Assembly: GCF_001640805.2 (NCBI RefSeq)
Contig: NC_066844.1
Coordinates: 6,960,747 to 7,024,746 of the forward strand
Source: Lates calcarifer
Lineage: Eukaryota; Chordata; Actinopteri; Centropomidae
Direction of reading: 5' to 3'
DNA length: 64,000 bases
The position numbers and the translations under genes were made by a program. Under the pieces are notes generated by a model. That model saw only the letters and a program-made list of their open reading frames with translations, did not search any database and had not been told where the DNA came from. Position 1 is the first letter of the stretch. The number at the start of each line of letters is the position of its first letter. Positions 40,201 through 52,200 of the stretch are shown here, piece by piece.

Positions 40201-43200
40201 GGCCGGAGGCATTATATGTCTGGGTAGTCCATTCCATTCTCATGAATGCGATATCTCAGTAATGCCTCAAGGGAATTTCTTCAAATTTGGCACAAACATT
40301 CACTTGGACTCAAGGATGAAGTAATTAGATTTTGGTGGTTGAAGGTCAATGTCACTGGGACCGCACAAAGCATTTTTTTGGCCATAGCTCAATAATTCAG
40401 ACACTAACTAACTGCAAACTGGACTGGTTGATGGAGGCACACAACCATGAGGTGGTAATTCTAGTTAACTTTTGTTTCAACATTATACTTTTCAATGGAG
40501 AGGTATGATGTGCTGTGCCAGCACACAAAACTATCTGGTTGCTTCTCGTGTCAAAATGTAAAAATGTTCAAGTTGCATTAGAGGGAACTGCTATATTTTT
40601 TTCTGCTGTCCAGACAGAAAACAGACCTCCCACTCTGTTGTGATAAGATGGAGACATAAGAATGGAAATATTTAGCTCAGGTCAACCTCTTAAATTATAT
40701 ATGTGCATATACCTGTGGACCACATTGTTTAGAAATATTTAAAAAGGCTTCTAAATTGATTTCACAGAAAGATTAAAGAGAAAATCATATTGTATTTCTT
40801 GCACGTGGCTTTTTCGGACTGAAATGTGTATGATATATGAGCAATGGTAACAAGTATAATGTGTCCATATGTATTTATACAAGCTTTACAATATCAAGTC
40901 TCAAAGCCACAGTAAAAGAGCTGTCAATCTGTGAAAGGTCTTAATTTGAAAAGCAAGCATGACCAAAAGACCCATAAAGCTGTTAAATATAATCACATCA
41001 GCAGTGTTATGCCAGTAGTGTTGCTGCATTATTCTCTCAAAACCACCAGTATGGCATTCAAGGTCCATTTTCCTCTTTTGGTGACAGTGGTGTCTATGTG
41101 AGCACTTACAGGACTCGAATCCGTAACCCCAGCCGTGATAGTGAAAGGCTTCAAAGCTCTTTTAAAAGCTCAGGAATTTGGAGAAAAAGAAGGGGAAAAG
41201 AAAATCTTGGCATGATTAAAATGTTTGATAGGAAATATGACAGCTTACCGCCAGTATTGATGTTTAATATGTTTATATAAACATAATGCCTCACTGTAAT
41301 CCTCCCATGATCACTAACTGCTTTGTGATGTGGGCGGCATTGTCACAGGCAAGGCTGAGTGAAAAGGTAATGCCGTAATCCAGCGAGGCTGACTCATCGA
41401 GATGTGGATTAGGATGCTGCATCCTCTAGCACTGAAACAAAAAAAATTCATCAGCAGAAATCCATCAGCAGCAATTGGCCACATTTACCCTTTTGTTCTT
41501 AACTTGGATGCTCATTGTGTTTTGGGAGATTTAATAATCAGCGGCAGCAAAAAAACAAAAAAAACATAAGGGCTTTCATCAGTGTTTGAGGGTATAGACG
41601 TTTTTGAAAGTTGACATGAAAAGCAATTAGACGTGAAGTTCCCTTGTTCTCCCTCTAAGGAGAACCTTTCCGTGTTCTACCATGATTAAATGGATCGCTG
41701 GACTGGAAGCATGGCTCATCTAGTTTCCATTGGGGAGCTTACGGAGAAATCTTTGGTGTGCTTTCTTTGTGACACATCATTACAGCTTGTCTTTAAATGG
41801 CACACAGGAATACATTGTTATACATTGTTATCAGAGTGATGAAGCAGAGGACACCTTGGGCAGACAGCGTGAATGGTAAGAAAAGTGTGTCTGGGGTCAA
41901 GAGGGGGTCAGCTGTGAACCTTTGGATCTCCTGTGGAAATCCAGCTGTTCATAGGCAGTTCAGATTAATGGACATTGCCCAGTAGCAATGAACGCAGCTC
42001 ATGGGTCTGCATGTGTGCTCCATGTGTGCATACAACCTTATTGCCAGACAGAATATTGATATTGGAATATAATTTAAAGTGATTTCTTCCCACAATAATT
42101 GCGCATCACTACAACACTGTTAAGGTAAGAAGAAACACTTCATTAAGGTGAGGGCAATATCTAGCCCGATAATCTGATGTGACTGCTGTTTTGTTTCAAA
42201 ATACTCATCAAGCCTGACACCATGTTCATGTTGATCTGTGTCAGGAGGTGCGTTATTTTGTTTTGTTTTGCCTTATCTGATTAGTAGTGAGTGATGTATC
42301 TGTCCTACTAGTGTCACTTTTGGTTTACATGGAAGCTAAGATAGTGGTTGTTCAGAGCAGTTAATGGTTTAAACAATGATCAAAGAAATATGCTGATTTT
42401 CTTGTTGCTATATGCGCTAGCCAACTTACAACCATTTGCACAGCTGTGTTGTTCTGTATTGTCGCAATATTTGTGGATGTTTGCTTGCCTGAATGTAGCT
42501 TGCTGGCCACATTCAGGCAGATGGTGTCTGCATTCTTAATCCCACCAGTGTGACAGGGTTTGTACAATGTGCGACTCCACTGGCTATATATCTAGTAGTG
42601 TAGGTTTAGTCACTCAAACATCCTCTCTCTGTAGGTAAATGCTGCTAGAGGTTGTGTAACTTTGACAGTTAATATATGCCTGAGAGTGCTGGTTATTATC
42701 TGACTGTAACAAGCCAACTGTTTGACTGACCAGTACATGAAAATTCTGTTGTTACCCAGACAATAAAATGGCAGCACGGAAATAGGCACGTCTGTCACTT
42801 CTCAACACAACACAACTCAAAGTCAAGGGGTTGCTCAGCTAGCCACTTTCAGAGAGTAATGGCTGAGCTCAGTTTCATCAAGTTACACCTGCAAAGCTCT
42901 GATTGGTGAATTGTCAATGAGCAAAATACCAGATGTATTTGAACTGCTCAACAAATTCCCAAATTCAATATGGGACATCTTGGACCAGGCTTTGGAATCT
43001 CATGGTTTTTTTTTGGGGGGGGGGGGGGGGCAACATTAATTGTTGGTTTGTCACAGCATGAAAATCAGACACGGTACAAACCCATTCACCATGCCAAGCT
43101 CCACACTACACATAATCAGATGCCAAAGAATTGTCCAATGTCACCATAACTCTTAGTGTACATACAGTATGTTCTCATAAGGAAACATCAACTTTAGCCA

Positions 43201-46200
43201 CAGTAATTGCAATAATGATCTTTGACATTTTGCCAAATTAAAAAGACAAAGAAAAGAGTAAAAATGTTTTTCAATTCACAAACATCCAATTGGTTTCTAA
43301 TGTACTGCCATGATAACTGTAATAACTGTAATGACAGTGACAGCACATTAGTTGGCTTTCACAGATTCATACTCACAACACAGAAAATAACTCAGTGATG
43401 AGCAGTAAATGATGATGATGATTGCTCTCTCATATAGGCATAGCTGGCAACCCTGTGCTCTTCAATGAAAATGGAGATGCCCCTGGACGCTACGAGATCT
43501 ACCAGTACCAGATTCGAAACCGAACGGCTGAATATAAAATCATCGGCCACTGGACAGATCAGCTCCACCTTAACGTAAGCATCTCTCTTTCTCCTCTGCT
43601 CACATACAGTATCTACACAAAAGGTTTAACTGCATCCAGCCTGCAAGTGTTATGTTTGCATTAGTGTTTGCAATGAAAATCCTTCTCTGAAAAGTTGTTT
43701 TCTCCAGCTCTGCAGCGGCGTGTTTGCTCACTAACTCCTCCCAAACCATTTGATAGCGCTTAGTGCCATCTTGGAAGGTGTAAATATCCAGAGGGCGCTT
43801 TAAATGATTAACAGGGTGGACTGTGATGAAAAGAGAGCTATGAGAGCTTAAGGACAGAATTTAATATCATCTCTCAAGACGGCATCACTGACTTCCAAAA
43901 ACAATACTGTGGGCAGGGGGTGTGATGAAGTAACAGTATTATAACAGTAAATTACATAAAGGAACCAAACAAATTATGTTTTGACAAAATGAAGAGGAGG
44001 TCTTGGGCAGGCAAAAGGGAGCACAATTCAGCACATGAAGCAGCTTGAGAGGAGCTTTGTCTTCTTTACCTCTTTCAATGACATGTGCAATGGAAAAAAA
44101 AAGAAAAGAAAAGAAAAAAGCAAGGTTTGTGGTGGGTACCTACTGTGGAACGTGCCAATCCTGACTCTAAAGCTGGCTGTATTTAATTAGTGTTCTTTGA
44201 GTTCTTAATTAAATGCACATTTAGAGACAACTTTACCAGCTTTGGATGAACAGCCACAATTGAATAAAATTGATAACATAACATTAAAGAGAGCAGACCC
44301 ATTTGAAATTAGGAATTTAATTTATCATTGCAAGTATGCTTGTAAAAGGGGGAAAATCCACAAAGGAGTGTAGTATCCTGAAATGGAATTTATCTTTCAT
44401 TCCTCTGATCAACAACAGCTGTGTATTGATTTTTGAACACAAACAAGTATTTACCAAAGAAAAAAAAAGCACATGAAACACTGGGTCAGCTCCCTGCAGA
44501 GCAAACAGTGGGTTTCCCCTTCTCCTCCTGTGTCTCGCCCTTCACATAATTTGACTCCCTGCTGAAAAATTTTGCTGAATCTATACGGTGCGTTCAGTTG
44601 ACCCCTAGATTGCCCTTTGCTACCCCCCACTCAAAGAAATAAAAAACATCAAGAAGTATGAAATCATACAGATTGATACTTCAGTCCAAGCTCAAACAGC
44701 AAGTAACCACTGTCCTTGACATCCAGGGATGCGAGGGATCTTTTTGGATCAGTAAAGCATCACCACCTCTACATGCCACCTTTTTCCAGGATACAGACAG
44801 CTTAGTACAAATCTCTTTTCAACTGTCTTTGTGACCATTCGAGTCTCTCTGTCTCTCTGCCTCCCTCACAGGTTCGTTCGATGCAGTGGCCCGGTGGTGT
44901 CCGTCAGATCCCTGCCTCAATCTGCAGCCAGCCCTGTCAGCCTGGTGAGCGCAAGAAGATCGTGAAGGGCATCCCTTGCTGTTGGCACTGTGAGCGCTGT
45001 GATGGTTATCAGTACCAGGCGGACACCTACACGTGTAAGATGTGCCGCTTTGATTTGCGGCCCAATGAAAATCACACGGGCTGTGTCCCAATCCCCATTG
45101 TTAAGCTGGAGTGGAGCTCTCCATGGGCAGTCATCCCTGTGCTCATTGCAGTCGTTGGCATCATGGCTACTTTGTTTGTGGTGGTCACGTTCATCCGCCA
45201 CAACGACACTCCCATCGTGAAAGCATCAGGCCGAGAGCTGAGCTATGTGCTGCTAACTGGCATCTTCCTCTGCTATGCCACAACATTCCTGATGATTTCT
45301 ACCCCTGATGTAGGAATCTGCTCCCTGCGCAGGATCTTCCTGGGTCTGGGGATGAGCATCAGTTATGCCGCCCTGCTCACCAAAACCAATCGCATTTACC
45401 GCATCTTTGAGCAGGGCACCATGTCTGTGAGTGCACCCAGGTTCATTTCTCCAGCCTCTCAGCTAGTCATCACGTTCACCCTGGCCTCAGTGCAGCTGCT
45501 CGGGGTGTGCATCTGGTTTGGTGTGGATCCCTCCAAGGCCATTATTGACTATGAGGACCAGAGGACATCTAACCCAGTGCTGGCTCGTGGTGTGCTCAAG
45601 TGTGATATCTCTGACCTGTCTCTGATCTGCCTGCTGGGCTACAGTATGCTGCTCATGGTCACCTGTACAGTCTACGCCATTAAAACCAGAGGGGTGCCGG
45701 AGACCTTCAATGAGGCAAAACCCATTGGTTTCACTATGTACACCACCTGCATTATTTGGCTAGCATTCATCCCAATCTTCTTTGGCACTTCACAGTCCAC
45801 AGAAAAGGTAAGCTTACAGCTCCTTCTGGAGTAGTTTGCTTTCTTTTGTCAGCCAAAACTCATGGCAATACTTCAAAGGAAGAAATCTTCACAGCTGCAG
45901 AAACGTTTCTCTAATACCAAATCTATTTACTTGCCTTTTTAATTCCTCTGGTCATTTCTTTGTTTTCTTATTTTCTCTTGGTTTGTTTAGAACCCATTTA
46001 CAATATTGTAGGACAGTGTGTGCAGATTGACAGGGATTCTAACAAAAACATTACTGTGCAGTAGCAGTGGTAGAAGTTCAAAGAGTAATTACTCAAGTAC
46101 TTTATAATTTCAAAGTACTTGAACTTGCAGTATTTTCATTTTCTGCTATTCTATACTACTTATCTACATTTCAGAGCAAAGTATTATACTTTAAACTTGG

Positions 46201-49200
46201 TTACAGCTCAGGAACAATCATGGTCACAGTTAAAAGAAACTCATTAACCGTTTATTCCCAGAAAAATGGAAATAAACAGCAGTCTTGCGTGTTGTATTTT
46301 GTTGAACCACCTGTTCCTCTGTGGACAACATGGCTCTGTAATAACATCACACTACTGTAGAGCTGCAGCATTTAGTTGATTTATTGATTTAGGCTATCAA
46401 CAAAAAATTTAACATATTTTTTAGGTTCTCCAATGTGAGGGTTTGCTGCTTTCCTGTTTTATATCATTTTAAATAGAATATTTTTGGATGTCAGACTGTT
46501 AGTCGGACAAAACAAGACATTTGAAGATGTCAGCTTGCACTATATGAAACTGTGATGGCCCTATTTCACAGTTTTCGGTATTTTTGATATAGACAAAGCA
46601 AGTTATCAAGAAAAAAGAAAATCAATAATAATGTTAGTTGCAGCCCTGCACATATCCCCCTTGTCTCCTCCTGATAATAATTTCTCGAATTGCTACAGAT
46701 CTTGTCAGTCAGTTGAATGTAAACAAATGTCATTTTTAGAACTTGCTGCTGTATTTTCTTGGGTGCACAGTCTGTTAAAGGCAGACTACAATAACAAAGA
46801 AACTTAGTGCTGCGTGGTTTGACTAGACTAAGCCATATTAGAGTGTGAAGTTTCTTTGTCTCAACACTCAAAGGCCCTTTTGGTTATATATTAAATATGA
46901 TTATTCTCTCTCAAATGAATAAAGAAAAAATTGCAGAACATTTCCCTTAAGCTAAATTTCCATTTTGAGTTCCATTTCATGTCTTACCTTAACATCGCTT
47001 AGGGCAGTGGTAGAAGTTTTCTAACTGATAAAAGTGGAACTATCTCCCAGCCATTGTGTGTACAATTTTCTGCAGGAAATAATAATTAACACGTGACTCA
47101 TATAATTTGGAGCGTCTTATATTAAGCCTGGCTGAGAGAAGTTTTTCTGGGTTTGTAAATTAAATTCATCTGAGGTATGGGAGAAGAGGAAACAAAAAGT
47201 AGGACTTTACTTACCCTTTAAAGATTTTTTTTTCACTTCTGTTTTACTATTCAAAGCCATGCTAGCTAATGGATTACCTCATCCTCCAAAAAAGCTGTTC
47301 AATCTCTCTGCGATTGTATAATTCTCTTTCATCTTCAGAGAGGAGATGGGATGATTAAACAAAGAGCATGCTGATATCCATGGCTGCTGTTGACATGCGA
47401 CTTAAGATGTGCAACACTCACATTAAAAAATAATGTGGACTTTGCTCTTGGACTGCTTTTTCTTTACCGTATACGCTATGAGTATGATAATCAAGAATAA
47501 TGGCAGTGATATTTGACATTTCAGTACATATCCCTGAATATATTTCAGTATGCTTAGCCCCAAGCAAGCAGTCTCTATTGAACTCAGCAGATACCATTGT
47601 TTTCAATATGCAGAAGCTGTTGCTCAGTTTTAGTGTTGACACCAGTAGATTTATAGGGTACAAGGGGGCCAATATGCAGATTCACAGAAGTTTAGGCTTT
47701 GTGGTGTTAACACAAATGCAGCATATGAAAATAAGTCATTGTAGTGCTGGTCACATACTGCATTATTAATGTAATGCAACTGGCTGCAGTCATATGCAGA
47801 TTTTCTGCAATGCTGTAAACTATAGAAATTATTTTTGGGATGCTGAGAGGAGTACAATGCAAACACTCGGTCTCTCAAGAAGGCTTTTCCACAAAGGTAA
47901 CTATCACAGCCAGTTTTCCAGGCCAGCATTTTGATGGATTGTTTTGTTTAATCCCAAAGGGGAGGAGGTAAGGATTAATTTGTTGCATCTGTCAGACCCA
48001 TGCTGGCACCGCTGATAGTGTCCAGGCCAGTATGAGGCTTTTTCCCTCACCAATGTCCTCTCTTGTAGCCACTGAGCCCCTTTTGTTACACTGCCAAAAG
48101 ACCTCTTTCAACTGGATCAACACATTTCTACTGTGTCATTGTTGTACCCCTTTGGCTTTGTACCCAAAGTGTGTCCTCTGGATGCAAGTTCCAAGCCCTT
48201 TCGGATTCCTCTTGACCTGTACCCTCCCAGTGCTCCCACTGGATGTGATCCAGGTCCACGGTTCATGAGGTCAGGCACATTGATTTGACATGGGAATACG
48301 AGTGTGAGCTCCTATTTGTGTAAACAGCTCATGGGTCTCTAATGTACTCTGGCATACAACCGTCACATATATGTGAGTCACAGGCTTGCATGCTGCCTGC
48401 AGACTTATTAGAGAAAGTACTCATAAAACTCTGTGTCCGCATTTGGTAGATTGTTTGTGTTTCCACAATCTGAGACTTCCACTTGACATCCCGTTTTTAG
48501 TTGTTGTTTTAGCTGAGATCAATTAACTTCATTTCTTAAAGTGCTTTTGTCAGAAAACAAAGGCAGAGCTGAATATTTTAATAAGAAAATGAACATTTGT
48601 TCTCCATGTCGGACAGACGTACAAATCGTCACCCTCTTAAAATAATAAAAATCATTTTTGTAAAAAAATGACGTAGGCAATTATTTTAAGAGGGTGACAA
48701 AATTTAAAATTTGCTAAATTGACGGATGTGCAGTAGTGGAAGAAGTACTTTAAAAGATTTAGAGTGGTAATATCAAAATGTAAAAATATTCCATCACAAC
48801 TTAAAATCCAACTTTCAAAGTTTCACTTATGTAAAAGTACAGAAGTATTAACAGCAAACTGTACTTCGTACTAAGTAATGTCCTAGGTACCAAAGGTAAA
48901 CATACTCATTATACAAAATTCAGTCATTCAGTGTCATGTTAGATAAAAAGTTATTATGTGACTAGATTATTACTATTTATGCTTTACCATTAAACAGACC
49001 TGCAGTGTAGTTGGCCTAGGTGAAGTTAATTATAACTACCTAACATATTGTTGGGTAGTTTGGTTTTAGTGCAGTGGTCTACAACTGGGCGGTTGGCAAC
49101 CCCATAAGGGGTCACAAATCTGAGGGGTTGAAAGTTGATTTCCAAGATTGTAAAGCAGGAAAAACATTCTTGTAATCTTAATTTTATTGTTTACCTTGAC

Positions 49201-52200
49201 AATTGCTGTGTAATTGTACTTGATATAAAATAATAATAATATGAATATTTTTAATATTAAGACCTAACCTTAACAAAGTACTTGTTTTAACCAAAACCAT
49301 TTTCTGAAACCTCACAAAGTTGTGTCTGTGCATATACTTAGTGGCTGGGCAAAACACTACAACTGCCGAGGAGATTATGAGAATCACATAGTTTACGCTC
49401 TTTCCTGACTGTTATACCTAATACCTAAAAAAAATCTGTGCAAGTTGGGGAGAACAGCCTTTGTGTATTAGAGTCAGTTTGTCTTAAACTGAAGGGATAA
49501 CTCTGGTGTTTTTGAACTTGGGGCTTGTTTTTCCAAGTTTTTGGGTTTAAATGATTGATAGGGACAAAAATCTTTGGAGTCAGTACAGTATTAACCAAGA
49601 ACTGAGCAACCACAAATAGCTGCTGCAATGTAATCCAATGAGCTACTGCCCACATTAAAGTGTGTCCACTCAATTTGACCATTGTGTTGTCACATCATGA
49701 AATTGATTTATCTTCCCAATTGTAATTTTTAACAGTTTTGCAATAGCACAGACAAATGATACCATCCTGCTGATTGCAGCATCAGATCAGACACTTGTCA
49801 CTCTGAAGGGAAGTTACAAACAGCGCATTTGGTTGTTTCATTTGGACTTGTTGGCTTCTATTGCCCAGCTATGTTAGACTTCCTTATGGAAGAAAACAAA
49901 CCCTGTGACTGATTCTCTGAGCTGTTACATAAACAATGTTCTTATTTAAGGAATTAACATGTCAAAGCAAACACACCTCATAATCATTGTACTGTAAATG
50001 ACAGGCCCCACAAAGCCTCACAGCCCACGTTGACACATCTTTCAGAGCAATTAAATGCTCCACTTCCCCCGGGTCTTGATTTACCTTATCTAGCCGCCTG
50101 TGCTCTCATCACCAGTTTACAGCAGGCCTCTGCCTCAGCATTACAAGCACAGTCATTTATTTGTCATTTGGTGCCAGGATAAATGTAACAAATGCCATGG
50201 GAGGCTCTCTCTATCATTCAAACAGGGACATCTGGTCTATCTATGGAGTGTGATCACCGAACTGTATGCTAGCTTCAGGAATAGATGTGACACCTGCTTA
50301 CCTGGAAAAACCGTCTAAATTAGCAGCTGTCTCTAAGACAGAGGCAGGAGGAGGGGCGTTGGACAATAGCATGCATGGGAATGAGGCTTCAGCACAATAG
50401 GCTCAATTCAAATTCAATCAGCCCACACAAAGAGGTCCTGCCATTACAGTGCATGAATGGACTGATGAATTGAGTGGTGTTGTTTATTTCTCTATGAAGT
50501 CTCCATCACACTATTGGCACTGTCAACTCAACAACAAAAAACTGCTGTTAGTGCACTAGTCAGACAAAGAGTGGGAGTTGCAGGTAGTTCAACGAGACCA
50601 GATGTCAGACAGAAGTGCGCTCCTCACACTGTGTGCTCAGTATTCCTCCTCGCTACCTGTTATCCCCCCCCCCCACCGGTCCTTTCCATTTCTTTCTTTG
50701 TCTCTTTTCAATCCAAAGATAAACAGCATTATTCACAGTAACATCCCGCTGGCCCAATAATACATAATGAAGATTGAGCAGAGGGAGCTGAGCAACATCC
50801 TGGACTTCAGAGAGCAGTTGTTGCGTTCATTAGGCCTACAGCACAGCAGCCCTCTGGGTCTCGTCTGTTGACCTCCAATAATGGGTGAACAGGCTGTGCA
50901 GCTAATCAAGGCCAAAGGACTGTGATCTTTATAAATGACATTCTCCCATGAAGCTATATTAGTGTGTCCCCTAAGGCTTCTGTTTGTTTATTAGCTTAAT
51001 TAGAGTGCAATTATAGTGAATTCTCATGCAGCAAGCCTCTGCTGAATGTTTCTATAGCATGCTGAGAAATAAGCCAGTAGAATGGGAATTATACAGTTTA
51101 AATGAATTTGATAGTTTGCATCCTGAAGCAGAAGCTCTCTAGAGTCCCCGGTTGAAAATAGAATCTGTTTACATTTATTAACCCTCAGATTAATCTTACA
51201 TTATCACGTATCACAGACATTCTCACTCAGTTGTGTTACACTCTCTGTAGGCAGTGATGTGGGATTTCTTTTTTTCTCCTCTCATCACGTACTATACGTG
51301 CTCATAGATCCCCATTGTTTTCCTCCCATCTAGTTCAGTTATTAATGCTGCCACACCTCTCCTATGATCTGTTTTTGCCCAAGGCAAGATCTGCTGATGG
51401 CATGTTAGGTGTGTGAGATGTACAGAAACTCCCTTTTATGAGCTCCAGTTGGTGCATGCTCAGGTGCACTGCAATCAGGAGGAAACAACTGAGTGGACTG
51501 AACATTGGAGTGTTCTGACACTGAAAACAGAAAACTATGATGAAATTGTTGTTATTTTCCATGTGTACTGGTTTATAGTTGGGATGGCAGAAATACTTTG
51601 ACAAATTTTGTATACATTTTACTATATTGATTTTACAGTGGAATATGTATATTGATATAGGAAAAAATATATGGGCTATTGGCAAAATCTCACCTATTCT
51701 TCTCTCCCTATCATACATTGAACACAGATTGGCTTTGAAGATAGCTATTCTTGGGTGAAAGGTGGCAGAGATTTTTTTTTCTTTTTTCCTTTTCTTAAAA
51801 AATTGTATTTATTTATTTATTTATTTTTTGTTTATGTGAGTAACAGCTTGGGTTCAACAGTCTGTCCCTGAGGCAGCAGTGAACCGAGCCCAGAGCAGTT
51901 CACTGGTTAACACTCCCTACAGCTAGGAGGGGACCACTGCAGCTGTCCCTCTATCATACTGCCTCCATTCTTCCATTCTTCTCTCCAGCCAGTGGTCCCA
52001 CATGGTACCAGGGCTGGCTGAGATGAGATGCAGCCAGTCTGGAGAGAGAGCACTATGGAGAGTCACAAATAATAAAAACAAACAAGATATTCAAGCAGAG
52101 GTCACATCTGGGGAGCTAAATGTTACTCTGCTTTGATGAAAAACCAGCAGGGACCCAGTGAGGGGGGGTCACTCTGTGGCTGATGAAAACTCACCCAGTC

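Larger units (their letters stand above)
33383..43437 (+). other. Large grm4 intron (10.1 kb)
   Basis: Bounded by GTCAGT and ATATAG. No extra exon was recognised. Named contents are the duplicated repeat at 33970-34250, the copies at 39258-39360 and 40168-40440, and a G16 run at 43015-43030. The remaining sequence is AT-rich without recognisable genes. Short open frames in it have no family resemblance. Confidence 0.85.

Noticed and set aside
44881..45091. Minus-strand and other-frame open frames over the big receptor exon
   Set aside because: They are shadows of the conserved + strand coding sequence.
48032..48268. 78-codon frame in a somewhat GC-richer stretch
   Set aside because: No domain or family resemblance, no splice context, inside a receptor intron.
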